A stretch of 64,000 bases of DNA from Selenomonas sputigena_A (GCF_051603425.1 NZ_CP194411.1:1674001-1738000), one strand, 5' to 3'; positions 49,589 to 58,793 are shown, counted from the first letter of the stretch. Program-made: numbers and translations. The notes: a model not told the origin generated them from the sequence alone.

Positions 49589-50634
49589 GCGCCTTGGCGA
49601 TGCAGGAAATCGCCGTGGAAGATGCGGTCGGGCAGATCCTCTGTCACGACATCACGGAGATCGTGCGCGGCGTGAGGAAGGGTGCACGCTTTCGCAAGGG
49701 GCATGTCGTCGAGGCGGCGGACATCCCCGTGCTGCTCTCTCTGGGCAAGGAGCATCTCTACGTCTGGGAAAACGACGGCACACTGCTGCACGAGAATGAA
49801 GCGGCGGAGATCCTGCGCGGCTTCTGTCAGAACGAGGGAATGGAAGCCTCTGAGCCGAAGGAGGGCAAGATCGAGCTTCGGGCGCTTCATGACGGCGTAT
49901 TTGCCGTCGATGTCGAGCGCTTCCATCGGCTCAACGATTTCGATGACATCATGGTGGCTTGTGCGCCGCAGTACATGGCGGTCAAGAAGGGCGATCTGCT
50001 CGCGGGTATGCGCGTGATTCCGCTCGCCGTGAAGAAGGATTTGATGGAAGAGGCGGCGCGATCTGTCGGCGAAGAGCCGATCTTTCGGCTTCTGCCGTAC
50101 CGCTCGCTGAAGGTCGGCGTCGTGACGACGGGATCGGAGGTCGCGCACGGCAGGATCAAGGACACGTTCACGCCTGTCCTTGACGCGAAGCTTCGCGCCT
50201 TCGGGCTATCGGTCAACGAGCACCGCATTTCTGACGACGCCTTGGAGCACACGCAGGCGGCGATCGAGGAGCTTCTTGACCGCGGCATGGACATGGTGCT
50301 GTGCACGGGCGGCATGAGCGTCGACCCTGACGACCGCACGCCCGCCGCGATTCGCGCTGCGGGGGCGGAGGTCGTGACGTACGGCGCTCCCGTCCTGCCC
50401 GGTGCGATGTTCCTGCTCGCCTACGCTGAGCGTGACGGGCGCACGGTGCCCGTGCTCGGGCTGCCGGGCTGCGTCATGTACAGTGCGGCGACGATCTTCG
50501 ACATCGTGCTGCCGCGCATCTTGGCGAGCGAGCGCGTGACGCGCCGCGAGATTCGCCGCCTCGGACTCGGCGGGCTGTGTCTCGCGTGCGAGACGTGCCA
50601 CTATCCGCGCTGCACCTTCGGCAAATGGGAGTAG
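49585..50634 (+). CDS. MoeA-like molybdopterin-binding protein with C-terminal Cys cluster
   Basis: 349 aa. The MoCF-binding domain (about 175-310: VGVVTTGSEVAHGRIKD, DMVLCTGGMSVDPDDRTPAAI, PVLGLPGCVMYSAATIFD) is like MoeA domain III. The N-terminal part is shorter than MoeA and lacks domains I/II in usual form. The C-terminus CLACETCHYPRCTFGK has four Cys in a CxxCxxCxxxxC pattern, suitable for Fe-S or zinc. This family is often next to true moeA. The GTG at 49585 overlaps narI (GTGA), after AAGGAG. Role probably in Mo cofactor handling or insertion; precise step unknown. Confidence 0.8.
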   Translation: MSALAMQEIAVEDAVGQILCHDITEIVRGVRKGARFRKGHVVEAADIPVLLSLGKEHLYVWENDGTLLHENEAAEILRGFCQNEGMEASEPKEGKIELRALHDGVFAVDVERFHRLNDFDDIMVACAPQYMAVKKGDLLAGMRVIPLAVKKDLMEEAARSVGEEPIFRLLPYRSLKVGVVTTGSEVAHGRIKDTFTPVLDAKLRAFGLSVNEHRISDDALEHTQAAIEELLDRGMDMVLCTGGMSVDPDDRTPAAIRAAGAEVVTYGAPVLPGAMFLLAYAERDGRTVPVLGLPGCVMYSAATIFDIVLPRILASERVTRREIRRLGLGGLCLACETCHYPRCTFGKWE

Positions 50635-50642
50635 GTGGAGCG

Positions 50643-51869
50643 ATGCAGGACATATCATTGGAAAAGGCGCAGGAGCTTCTTTTGCGCGAGGTGCGTGAGA
50701 TTCCGCTGTCGGAAGCCGAGTCTGTGCCGCTTCTCGCGGCGCTCGGGCGAAGGCTCGCCGAGGACTGCTGCGCCGCCTTGGACCAGCCGCCGTTTGACCG
50801 CTCGCCGCTCGACGGCTATGCGCTCTTGGCCGCCTACACGCAGGGGGCGTCGGCGGACGCTCCCGCTCGCTTTCACATCATCGGCGAGGAGTGTGCGGGC
50901 AGCTTCTTCGCCGGCAAGGTGGGCGCGGGCGAGGCGCTTCGTCTGATGACGGGCGCGGCGATGCCCGAGGGCGCGGACACCGTCGTGCGGCAGGAAGACG
51001 TGCGCGTGGAGGGAGAGGAAATCCTCGTGCCCTATGCGCTCAAGCATCACGAGAACTTCTGCTTTCGTGGCGAGGATGTGGAGAAGGGCGCTGTGCTCGC
51101 GCGGGCGGGCGATCGTCTGACGGCGGCGCACATCGCCGTCCTGGCGGGTCAGGGGATGGAGCGTCTTTCTTGCGTGCGCCGCGTGCGCATCGTTTTGGCG
51201 AGCACGGGCGACGAGCTTGTCGAGCCGGGTGAGCTGCTCTGTCCCGGCAAGATCTACAACAGCAATCTTTATTTGCTCGCGGCAAGGCTCAAGGAAATGG
51301 GCTTCGAGGCGGAAATCCTCGGTGCGCTGCCCGACGAGGCGGAGGAGGTTGCGCGTGCGCTCGTGAGTTCTGCCGAGCCGCCCGATCTCGTTCTGACGAC
51401 GGGCGGCGTTTCCGTGGGCAAGAAGGACATCATGCACGATGTCGTCAAGGAGCTTAATGCCGAGCGCCTTTTCTGGCGCGTTCTGATGAAGCCCGGAGCG
51501 CCTGCGATCGGCTATACGTTTTCGGCGGCGGGCGACTCGCGCCGCACGCTCGGCATTGCCCTGTCGGGCAATCCGTTTGCCGCTTCGGCGACGTTCGAGC
51601 TTCTCGTGCGTCCCGTGCTCGCAAAATTGACGGCGCGAACCGCACTCCTGCTGAGGCGCTGCCGTGCCGTCCTGCGGGACGGCTTCGCCAAGGAAAGCAG
51701 GGGCAGGCGCTTCGTGCGAGCGCAGTATGCGCAGGGCGAGGTGCATCTGCCCGAGAAGCATGCTTCCGGCGTGCTCTTCTCCGCCGTCGGCTGCAACGCG
51801 CTCGTCGATATTCCCGCCGGCTCGCCGCCCCTTGCGGCGGGTGCGGAGGTCGATGTCATCTTGTTGTGA
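50643..51869 (+). CDS. moeA: Molybdopterin molybdenumtransferase
   Basis: 408 aa, inserts molybdate into adenylylated molybdopterin. Domain order is canonical: I/II with DQPPFDRSPLDGYAL and MTGAAMPEGADTVVRQED (about 95-113), III with VRIVLASTGDELVEPGEL and LVLTTGGVSVGKKD (about 245-260), VLMKPGAPAIGY and LSGNPFAASATF, then a C-terminal beta domain. ATG at 50643, 6 bp after the previous stop and after a GGTGGAG motif. Confidence 0.95.
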   Translation: MQDISLEKAQELLLREVREIPLSEAESVPLLAALGRRLAEDCCAALDQPPFDRSPLDGYALLAAYTQGASADAPARFHIIGEECAGSFFAGKVGAGEALRLMTGAAMPEGADTVVRQEDVRVEGEEILVPYALKHHENFCFRGEDVEKGAVLARAGDRLTAAHIAVLAGQGMERLSCVRRVRIVLASTGDELVEPGELLCPGKIYNSNLYLLAARLKEMGFEAEILGALPDEAEEVARALVSSAEPPDLVLTTGGVSVGKKDIMHDVVKELNAERLFWRVLMKPGAPAIGYTFSAAGDSRRTLGIALSGNPFAASATFELLVRPVLAKLTARTALLLRRCRAVLRDGFAKESRGRRFVRAQYAQGEVHLPEKHASGVLFSAVGCNALVDIPAGSPPLAAGAEVDVILL

Positions 51870-51956
51870 AGTTGTTGTGCGTTGATTGCGAGTCTGCCGA
51901 TGCGTCTGCGTCCTTTGGGGCTGACCATCGGATATTCGTGGTAAGAGAGGCGTCGT

Positions 51957-52943
51957 ATGCTTGATTTTTATCGCCGCAAAATCGAATATGTGCGCATTTC
52001 CGTGACGGATCGCTGCAATTTGCGCTGCCGCTACTGTATGCCGGCAGAGGGTGTGGAGAAGCTCTCCCACGAGGATATTCTGTCCTTCGAGGAGATCGTG
52101 CGCGTCGTGCGTGCTCTCGCGCAGCTCGGCATACGCAAGGTGCGTCTGACGGGCGGCGAGCCACTACTTCGGCGCGGCATCGTCGATCTCGTGCGCGAGA
52201 TCAAGGCGGTCGAGGGCATCGAGCGCGTCGCTCTGACGACGAACGGCGTTCTCCTCGCCGACCTCGCAGAGGAACTTCGCGCGGCAGGGCTTGACGGTGT
52301 GAACATCAGCCTCGATACGCTGGCAGAGGACGCTTTCTCTGACATCACGCGCCGTTCTGCCTCGCTGCTGCCTGCCGTGCGCCAGGGCATGGAGGCGGCG
52401 CTCGCCGCAGGGCTCAAGACGAAGCTCAACTGCGTGCCGCTTAAGGGAGTCAATGAAGCGGAACTTGCCACGCTCGCCTCTCTTGCGAAGGAGCGCCCGA
52501 TCGACGTGCGCTTCATCGAGCTCATGCCGATCGGCATGGCGAAGGAGGCGGGGCTGACGGGCGTGCCGATCGCTGAGGTGCGCCGCATCTTGGAGGAATC
52601 TTTCGGTGCGCTCGTGCCCGTCGTCAAGGAAGCGCTCACCGGTCCTGCCGCGTGCTTTCGTCCGGTAGGATTTCGCGGTGCGCTCGGCTTCATCGACGCG
52701 CTGGAGCACAAGTTCTGCAGCTCGTGCAACCGCGTGCGCCTGACGGCGGAGGGCTATCTGAAGCTGTGCCTTGCGTTGGATGCGGGGCTTGATTTGCGCA
52801 CACTTCTGCGCACGGGTGCGGATGACGCGGCTCTCTTCAGGAAACTGCGGCAGGTGATTGCCGAAAAGCCGCGCGAGCATCGCTTTGAAGCGGCGGGCGG
52901 CGCGGGCGAGGAGAAGCGCCGCATGTACCAGATCGGAGGGTGA
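51957..52943 (+). CDS. moaA: GTP 3',8-cyclase
   Basis: 328-aa radical SAM enzyme for the first step of molybdopterin synthesis. The N-terminal cluster CNLRCRYC (about residues 20-27), TGGEPLLR and the C-terminal cluster CSSCNRVRLTAEGYLKLCL (CxxC-x13-C) are both intact, and it ends in the catalytic Gly-Gly (QIGG). ATG at 51957 after AAGAGAGG. The 87 bp upstream hold no riboswitch that I can recognise. Partner moaC is at 57107. Confidence 0.96.
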   Translation: MLDFYRRKIEYVRISVTDRCNLRCRYCMPAEGVEKLSHEDILSFEEIVRVVRALAQLGIRKVRLTGGEPLLRRGIVDLVREIKAVEGIERVALTTNGVLLADLAEELRAAGLDGVNISLDTLAEDAFSDITRRSASLLPAVRQGMEAALAAGLKTKLNCVPLKGVNEAELATLASLAKERPIDVRFIELMPIGMAKEAGLTGVPIAEVRRILEESFGALVPVVKEALTGPAACFRPVGFRGALGFIDALEHKFCSSCNRVRLTAEGYLKLCLALDAGLDLRTLLRTGADDAALFRKLRQVIAEKPREHRFEAAGGAGEEKRRMYQIGG

Positions 52944-52946
52944 GGA

Positions 52947-53873
52947 TTGGGAAAGATTGTAACGATTGCCGCGAGCGAGCGGCGCGGCATGAAGAAGAAG
53001 CCGCTGGAAAAGGCGCTCTTTCATGTGGGGCACGGCATCGTCGGCGATGCGCACGCGGGGAAATGGCACCGGCAGGTGAGCTTTCTGGGCGCGGCGGAGA
53101 TCGAGGCGTTTCGCGCACGCGGTGCGACGGTCTCCCACGGCGATTTCGGCGAGAACATCGTCGCAGAGGGCTTCTCCTTCCGTGAGCTTCCCGTCGGTAC
53201 GCGCCTCGCGGCAGGCGATGTCATCTTCGAAATCACGCAGATCGGCAAGGAGTGCCATGCGCACTGCGCCATCTACGCGGCGGTCGGTGACTGCATCATG
53301 CCGCGCGAGGGCGTCTTTGCACGCGTGCTGCACGGCGGCACACTGAAGCCCGGCGACGAGCTGCACCTTTTCGAGGGCAAGCTGCCGCTCGATGCTGCCG
53401 TCATCACGGCGAGCGACAAGGGGGCGCGCGGCGAGCGCGAGGACAAGAGCGGCGCCTTGGCGCAGCATCTGTTGGAGGAAGCGGGCTATCGCATCGCACG
53501 GCGTGTGATTTTGCCCGACGATGAGGAGGCGCTCGCGAAGGAGATGCAGGAATGCGCCGATCTCGGCGTCGCGCTCGTCGCTACGACGGGCGGCACGGGC
53601 TTTTCCGAGCGCGATGTGACGCCCGAGGCGACGCGAGCCGTCATCGAGCGCGAGGCGCCGGGCATCGCCGAAGCGATGCGCGCCCTCTCGATGCAGGTGA
53701 CGCCGCGTGCCATGCTGAGCCGCGCCGTATCAGGCATCGCCAAGCGCACGCTGATCGTCAATCTGCCAGGCAGCGCCAAGGCGGTCGAGGAGTGCCTCGG
53801 CTTCGTCCTGCCGCAGTTGGCGCACGGCATCGAGATCCTGCGCGGTGACGCAAGCGAGTGCGCGAGAAAGTGA
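52947..53873 (+). CDS. MOSC domain fused to MogA/MoaB domain
   Basis: 308 aa. Residues 1 to about 148 form a MOSC domain (HGIVGDAHAGKWHRQVSFLG, GDFGENIVAEG, ITQIGKECHAHCAIY with the conserved Cys). Residues about 155-308 are a MogA/MoaB molybdopterin adenylyltransferase (AAVITASDKGARGEREDKSG, LVATTGGTGFSERDVTPEATR, LIVNLPGSAKAVEECL). MOSC domains act on sulfurated Mo cofactor; MogA adenylylates molybdopterin before MoeA. The two are often separate genes. TTG start at 52947 after CGGAGGG. Overlaps mobA-mobB by 16 bp. Confidence 0.9.
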   Translation: MGKIVTIAASERRGMKKKPLEKALFHVGHGIVGDAHAGKWHRQVSFLGAAEIEAFRARGATVSHGDFGENIVAEGFSFRELPVGTRLAAGDVIFEITQIGKECHAHCAIYAAVGDCIMPREGVFARVLHGGTLKPGDELHLFEGKLPLDAAVITASDKGARGEREDKSGALAQHLLEEAGYRIARRVILPDDEEALAKEMQECADLGVALVATTGGTGFSERDVTPEATRAVIEREAPGIAEAMRALSMQVTPRAMLSRAVSGIAKRTLIVNLPGSAKAVEECLGFVLPQLAHGIEILRGDASECARK

Positions 53874-55030
53874 GGCTGCAGAGCCTCGCCGATGTGACGC
53901 TTCTCGTCGTCGCGGGCGGCAGAAGCCGGCGCATGGGCGAGGACAAGCGTTGGCTCGATGTCGGCGGCGTGCCGCTGTTGGAGGGGCTGCTGAAAAAGGC
54001 GGCTGCTGCGGGATTTGCGGAGATCTTTCTGTGCGTCGAAGAAAGGAGCGAGCGCCTGCAGGACTTGGCAAGCCGTTATGGCGCGAGGATTCTCGTCGAT
54101 GAAACGGCGGGGCAGGGGCCTGTGGCGGGGCTTTCGCGCGGCCTTGCGGCGAGTTCTCATGCTTGGTTCTTCGCCGTGTCGGCGGATATGCCCTTTTTCT
54201 CCTTCGACGCAGCGAGAGAACTTCTGCCCAAGGCAAAAGGCGCGGCACGAGCTGTCGTGCCCGTCGCCGAAGGACGGTGCGAGCCGCTTGCCGCGCTCTA
54301 CCACAAGGAAACGGCGCATGTGTTCTCTGCGGCTATGGCGGCAGGTGAGCGCAGCCTTCGGAGAGCGGCCGCCGCGCTCCCCGTGCTTGACGTTCCCGTT
54401 CGCGCGGGCGCACGCTTCTTCAATGTGAACACGCCCGCCGCCCTTCGCTTGGCGCGCGGCCGAGCGGCGAACCTCGTGCGCCGCGTGCCCATCGTATCCA
54501 TCGTTGCTCCCGCATCGGGCACAGGCAAGACAACCTTTGTCGAAAAGCTCCTGCCGCTCTTGACCTCGCGCGGCGTGCGCGTCGGCGTCGTCAAGAGCGA
54601 TGCGCACGGCATTGTCCTGAACGACGGAACGAAGGACAGCGGACGCTTCCGCGCGGCGGGCGCGTCGAGCGTCGCCGTCGTCGCGCCTGCGGGCTTCTGG
54701 CTCTACGAGCGCACGCAGGAGAAGCTCTCGCTGGAAGCGGCCGCCACACGCATGACAGGTGTCGATCTCGTGCTCATCGAGACGCGCTCGCACGGCGTAT
54801 TTCCCGCCTTGTCGCTCTGGCGCGAGCTGGAAGAGCCGCTGCTCGACGAGCGCGTCGCGGCGCTCTTCTCCTCTTGCCATGAGCGGCAGGCGGAAGGGAT
54901 TTTGCAGCTTGACCTCGAAGCTATGGAGGATGCCGCACATCTCGTCCTTTTTCTGATGGGGCGGGAGGAAGGATTCGATCTGCGTCGAATCGCATGGGAC
55001 GGCGGCCACAGCGGAAAGGGAGGCGCATAG
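53858..55030 (+). CDS. MobA-MobB fusion (Mo cofactor guanylyltransferase plus GTP-binding partner)
   Basis: 390 aa. Residues about 10-205 are MobA: VVAGGRSRRMGEDKRWL (nucleotide-binding loop), ETAGQGPVAGLSRGL and SADMPFFS with the Mg-binding Asp, FFNVNTPAAL. Residues about 210-380 are MobB, with P-loop APASGTGKTTFVEKLL and DGTKDSGR. The fusion couples attachment of GMP to form bis-MGD, the form needed by NarG. GTG start at 53858 lies inside the previous gene; GTG 53870 is an alternative. No good ribosome-binding site, so translation is probably coupled. Confidence 0.9.
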   Translation: MREKVRLQSLADVTLLVVAGGRSRRMGEDKRWLDVGGVPLLEGLLKKAAAAGFAEIFLCVEERSERLQDLASRYGARILVDETAGQGPVAGLSRGLAASSHAWFFAVSADMPFFSFDAARELLPKAKGAARAVVPVAEGRCEPLAALYHKETAHVFSAAMAAGERSLRRAAAALPVLDVPVRAGARFFNVNTPAALRLARGRAANLVRRVPIVSIVAPASGTGKTTFVEKLLPLLTSRGVRVGVVKSDAHGIVLNDGTKDSGRFRAAGASSVAVVAPAGFWLYERTQEKLSLEAAATRMTGVDLVLIETRSHGVFPALSLWRELEEPLLDERVAALFSSCHERQAEGILQLDLEAMEDAAHLVLFLMGREEGFDLRRIAWDGGHSGKGGA

Positions 55031-55033
55031 CGC

Positions 55034-55723
55034 ATGAATGATATCGAAAAGAAAGAGCGCAAGGTGCAGCGCGCGTATCGCCAGCTCGGCAATATCGCGC
55101 GCCTATACGATGGCATGATGACGAATACGAGTTGGGCGGGGCGCTTTGCCATCCGCTGGCTCTGGGGCTTCGCCTCCTATCCGGAGTTTTTGGCGATGGC
55201 GTATCGCGGACTCCCGGAAGATTTTCGCGGCAGGCTGCTCGAAGTTCCCGTCGGCACGGGCGTGCTGTCGTTTCCGCATTATGAGAAGATGAAGGAGGCG
55301 CAGATCACCTGCCTCGACGCTTCGGAGACGATGCTGGAGGCGGCGAGAAAGCACGCGGCAAGGTTTTCTCTCGGCGCGGTTGACTTTGCGCTCGGTGATG
55401 TCGGCGATTTGCAGTATGCGGATGAAACTTTTGATTTCGTATTGTCCGTCAACGGCTTTCATGCCTTTCCCGAGAAGGAGAAGGCGTACCGCGAGACGGA
55501 GCGCGTCCTGAAGCGCGGCGGCATATTTTCCGGCTCGATGTATGTGCGCGGCAAGAGCCGGCGCACCGATTTCTTCGTCAAGCAGTTCTGCGAGCGGCGC
55601 GGCTTCTTCTCGCCGCCCTACGAGACGGAGGAGAGCCTGCGGGCAAGGCTTCAGGCGATGTACGGCGAGGTCGACATCATGACGATCGGCTCGTTCGCAG
55701 GCTTTCGTTGCAAGAAGATTTAA
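55034..55723 (+). CDS. Class I SAM-dependent methyltransferase
   Basis: 229 aa. The Rossmann SAM loop is LLEVPVGTGVLSFPHY (about 69-84), unusual in having EVPVGTG in place of the common DxGxG; CLDASETMLEAA is motif II, and LSVNGFHAFPEKEKAYRETERVLKRGG matches UbiE-like motif IV/V region. Cytoplasmic. It begins 4 bp after mobA-mobB in the nitrate/Mo island and precedes narK, so it is co-transcribed, but its substrate is unknown. Candidates include a quinone-ring or small-molecule methylation. Confidence 0.8.
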   Translation: MNDIEKKERKVQRAYRQLGNIARLYDGMMTNTSWAGRFAIRWLWGFASYPEFLAMAYRGLPEDFRGRLLEVPVGTGVLSFPHYEKMKEAQITCLDASETMLEAARKHAARFSLGAVDFALGDVGDLQYADETFDFVLSVNGFHAFPEKEKAYRETERVLKRGGIFSGSMYVRGKSRRTDFFVKQFCERRGFFSPPYETEESLRARLQAMYGEVDIMTIGSFAGFRCKKI

Positions 55724-55750
55724 GTTGTTTTCATGAGGAGTGTTGAATCA

Positions 55751-57091
55751 ATGGCTGATGAAATGGCATGGAAGAATCTCGGTCCCAATCCGTCGCGCAA
55801 GGAGATCCTTGCATGCTGGAATCCCGAGGACGCGGGCTTTTGGGAGAAGTACGGCAAGCGCATCGCGACGCAGAACCTCTACACCTCGACGTGGGCGCTC
55901 GTCCTGAGCTTCGTTGCGTGGACGCTCTGGGCGACGATCGCGGCGAAGCTCAAGTTTATCGGCTTCAACTTCTCGGACGATCAGATTTTCACGCTCGCGG
56001 CGCTGCCCGGCCTCGTCGGCGCGACGGGGCGCCTGTTTTACACGTATCTGCCGGGGCTGATCGGCGGCAGGAACTCCACTCTCATCACGACGGCGCTGCT
56101 TCTGCTGCCGCTCTTCGGTTTGGGCCGCGCTCTGCAGGATCCCACAACGCCGTATGAGACGTTCGTCCTTCTCGTGTCTTTCATCGGCATTGCGGGCGCA
56201 AACTTCTCCGCTTCGATGGCGAATATCGGCTTCTTCTTCCCCAAGGCGAACAAGGGATTTGCGCTCGGCATCAATGCGGGCATCGGCAACCTCGGCGTAT
56301 CGCTCATCTATCTGACGACGCCGATCCTCTTGGGCTGGAATCTCTCCTCGCTCTTCGGCGAGGGCGTGCCGGGGCCTGATGGCATGATGTATGTGCAGAA
56401 TGTCTGCTACTTCTGGACGATTCCGACGGCGCTGACGCTCGTCCTCGTCTGGCTCTTCATGGACAATTTGCCGTTGCCGAAGCAAAGCCCCAAGAGCATG
56501 ATGTCCATTTTCGGCAACAAGCATACGTGGCTCATGTGCTGGATTTACACCTGCGGCTTCGGCTCTTTCATTGGCTTTTCGGCGGCGCTCGGGCTGCTCG
56601 TCGCGAAGGAATTCCCCGAGATGCCATTCTCTTACGCCGCTTTCCTCGGCCCCTTCATCGGCGCGGGCATCCGTCCCGTCGGCGGCCTTCTGGCGGACAA
56701 GATGGACAGCGGTTCGCGCGTCACTCTCATCTCGCTCTTCGTCATGCTCGGCGCGAGCTTCCTCGTGCTCTTCGGCGTGGAGGCACATCGCTTCCCCGTG
56801 TTCTTCGGCGCATTCTTGCTGCTCTTCTTGACGACGGGTTTCATCAACGGCGCTTCCTTCCGCATGATTCCCTACATCTTCAACAATCCGTTCCACTCCT
56901 CGCTCGTCACGGGCTTCACGGCGGCGATCGCGGCCTACGGCGCGTTCTTTATCCCGAAGCTCTTCGGCTTCGCCTACGCGAACTACGGCGTCGTCGCGCC
57001 CGCCTTCTACATCCTCATCGCGTTCACGGTCAGCACCATCGTCATCACATGGTACTTCTACGACCGCAAGGGCTCGGGAATCCGCTGCTAG
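55751..57091 (+). CDS. narK: NarK-type nitrate/nitrite transporter
   Basis: 446-aa MFS permease with twelve helices. The nitrate signatures GIAGANFSASMANIGFFFPKANKGFALGINAGIGNLGVS (seen here as ANFSASMANIGFFFP and NAGIGNLGVS) and, in the second half, GFINGASFRMIPYIFNN, with the key Arg in TM8 region, are typical of NarK. It imports nitrate for NarG, or exchanges it with nitrite. An ATG at 55751, with GAGGAG about 10 nt upstream; ATG 55733 gives a longer leader. Codes between the methyltransferase and moaC in one run. Confidence 0.93.
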   Translation: MADEMAWKNLGPNPSRKEILACWNPEDAGFWEKYGKRIATQNLYTSTWALVLSFVAWTLWATIAAKLKFIGFNFSDDQIFTLAALPGLVGATGRLFYTYLPGLIGGRNSTLITTALLLLPLFGLGRALQDPTTPYETFVLLVSFIGIAGANFSASMANIGFFFPKANKGFALGINAGIGNLGVSLIYLTTPILLGWNLSSLFGEGVPGPDGMMYVQNVCYFWTIPTALTLVLVWLFMDNLPLPKQSPKSMMSIFGNKHTWLMCWIYTCGFGSFIGFSAALGLLVAKEFPEMPFSYAAFLGPFIGAGIRPVGGLLADKMDSGSRVTLISLFVMLGASFLVLFGVEAHRFPVFFGAFLLLFLTTGFINGASFRMIPYIFNNPFHSSLVTGFTAAIAAYGAFFIPKLFGFAYANYGVVAPAFYILIAFTVSTIVITWYFYDRKGSGIRC

Positions 57092-57106
57092 GATGAGGTG
57101 CATTTC

Positions 57107-57583
57107 ATGGCAAACGAATTGACGCATTTTGATGCGGCGGGCAACGCACACATGGTCGATGTCAGCGAGAAGAAGGAAACGGCGCGCATCGCGCGTGCGA
57201 GCGGCCGCATCCTTGTAAGCCCGGCCGTCTACGAGGCGATTACGGGCGGCACGGCAAAGAAGGGCGACGTCCTCGGCGTCGCGCGCATCGCCGGCATCAT
57301 GGCGGCGAAGAAGACGAGCGACGCGATCCCGCTGTGCCATCCGCTGCCGCTGACGCGCGTGAGCATCGACTTCGAGCTTCTGCCCGAAGCATCTGCGGTC
57401 GAAGCGCGTGCCGAGGTCAAGACGTGCGGCGTCACGGGCGTCGAGATGGAAGCGCTGCACGCTGTGAGCGTCGCGCTCTTGACAATTTATGACATGTGCA
57501 AGGCGCTCGACAAGCGCATGGAAATCACCGCGCTGCACCTAGACGCTAAGAGCGGCGGCAAGAGCGGCGATTTTTGGCGCTGA
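57107..57583 (+). CDS. moaC: Cyclic pyranopterin monophosphate synthase
   Basis: 158 aa. MVDVSEKKETARIARASG, the metal-free catalytic core GTAKKGDVLGVARIAGIMAAKKTSDAIPLCHPLPLT (Lys and His visible as AAKKT and CHPLPL), TGVEMEALHAVSVALLTIYDMCKALD. It completes cPMP formation after MoaA. ATG at 57107 after TGAGGTG; GTG 57098 is in frame. MoaD/MoaE and MoeB are not in this window. A bidirectional terminator follows. Confidence 0.95.
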   Translation: MANELTHFDAAGNAHMVDVSEKKETARIARASGRILVSPAVYEAITGGTAKKGDVLGVARIAGIMAAKKTSDAIPLCHPLPLTRVSIDFELLPEASAVEARAEVKTCGVTGVEMEALHAVSVALLTIYDMCKALDKRMEITALHLDAKSGGKSGDFWR

Positions 57584-57600
57584 TGCGGCAGGGAAAAACA

Positions 57601-57650
57601 GCAGACGAAAAAAGCCGCCGACAACACAATGTCGGTGGCTTTTCGTCTGC
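57601..57650. terminator. Bidirectional terminator after moaC
   Basis: GCAGACGAAAA...GCCGCCGACA (57601-57623) pairs with TGTCGGTGGC..TTTTCGTCTGC (57630-57650); A and T tracts serve both moaC and the convergent HD-GYP gene. Confidence 0.85.
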
Positions 57651-57731
57651 CGTTTTGTATGGAATCCGGTTCTCCCAAACGACGTCTGCAATACTGCGGT
57701 CTTTGGAAGAACGCATGAGGCGGCAATATCT

Positions 57732-58793
57732 TTATTTCGGGTTGTACTCGATGATCTTGATGTTCTTGTGCTCGTTGAGGTCGACGACCTGATCCTGTGT
57801 GATGCGGATCAGCGGGTTGGCGGCAAAGTCCTCGGGATAGCCGACGAGGATGCCCTGGAGGCCGTTGCTCAATGTGACCGTCGAGCCGAGGAAGACGTGC
57901 TTGATGTTGTTGAGGAAGGGCATGCAGACGGCAGGGTCGAGCTTGCTGAACATGTCCTCGGAAATCTGCGCTATGGCGCTGAACGGCGTCTGCTTCACAT
58001 AGCCCTCGCGCTCCGTCGTGATGTTGTCGTAGATGTCGGCTACGGCGATAATGCGCGCGTATTCATGGATATCCTTGCCCGAGACGCCGGCAGGGAAGCC
58101 GGAGCCGTCCATGCGCTCGTGGTGCTGCAGCGCGGCGCGGCGTACGCCCTCGGAGAGAGCCTTGTTCATGCTGAGGATGTTGAAGCCGTCCCTGGGGTGC
58201 TGGCGATAGGCCTCGAGATCTTCGCCTTTGAGCGTCGCGATATTTTTTTCCAGCAGGCGCTCGGAGAATTTCGTCTTGCCGATGTCGTGCATGAAGCCCG
58301 CGAGAATGATGTCGTGCGTCTTTTTTTGCGGGATGCGCATCCACTTGGCGATGACGCCCGCGAGGATGGAGACGCGAAGCGAATGGTTGTAGACATCGCT
58401 GGCGAGGTGGTTGAGCTCGTAGAGGTAGTCGATGGCGCCGCTCTGGCGGGACATGGGCATGAGATCCTTCTGCACCATGGCCGTGGTCCGCTCGACGGGA
58501 ACCTGGCTGTCCTTTGCAACCGAGGAGAAGATGTCCTGCGCTTCGGTCACGACTTCCTTATACTCCGCGACAAAGGCATGGCTGCGCGTCAAGGGTTCAC
58601 CGACAACAGGGGTCATCGTGAGCTCGAAATCGTCCTTGACGTAGACGGCGGGTATATTCAAAAAACCCAAGCGTGTGATATGCGCTTTGGTGAGAACGGT
58701 GTTCTCGGAGAGCACGACGATCATGTTGTCGTTGACGATGGTGCGGGCCAGCGTCATTCCAGGATGCAGGTCTTCGATGGATACGGCTTTCAA
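57732..58793 (-). CDS. HD-GYP domain c-di-GMP phosphodiesterase-like protein (C)
   Basis: 353 aa. N-terminal MKAVSIEDLHPGMTLARTIVNDNMIVVLSENTVLTK (read as LHPGMTLARTI) resembles genes A and B at 37.9-40.4 kb. The HD-GYP core is HSLRVSILAGVIAKWM, FMHDIGKTKFSE, RQHPRDG, HHERMDGSGFPAGVSG and AVADIYDNITTEREG. The third loop residue is Phe (GFP) rather than Tyr (GYP), a tolerated change. Metal ligands are complete, so c-di-GMP hydrolysis is possible. The C-terminal 60 aa (TVTLSNGLQGILVGYPEDF...) resemble the beta-type tail of A and B. Confidence 0.87.
   Translation of the reverse strand: MKAVSIEDLHPGMTLARTIVNDNMIVVLSENTVLTKAHITRLGFLNIPAVYVKDDFELTMTPVVGEPLTRSHAFVAEYKEVVTEAQDIFSSVAKDSQVPVERTTAMVQKDLMPMSRQSGAIDYLYELNHLASDVYNHSLRVSILAGVIAKWMRIPQKKTHDIILAGFMHDIGKTKFSERLLEKNIATLKGEDLEAYRQHPRDGFNILSMNKALSEGVRRAALQHHERMDGSGFPAGVSGKDIHEYARIIAVADIYDNITTEREGYVKQTPFSAIAQISEDMFSKLDPAVCMPFLNNIKHVFLGSTVTLSNGLQGILVGYPEDFAANPLIRITQDQVVDLNEHKNIKIIEYNPK

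Noticed and set aside
51870..51956. Moco riboswitch before moaA
   Set aside because: The 87-bp leader is too short and no conserved core was seen.
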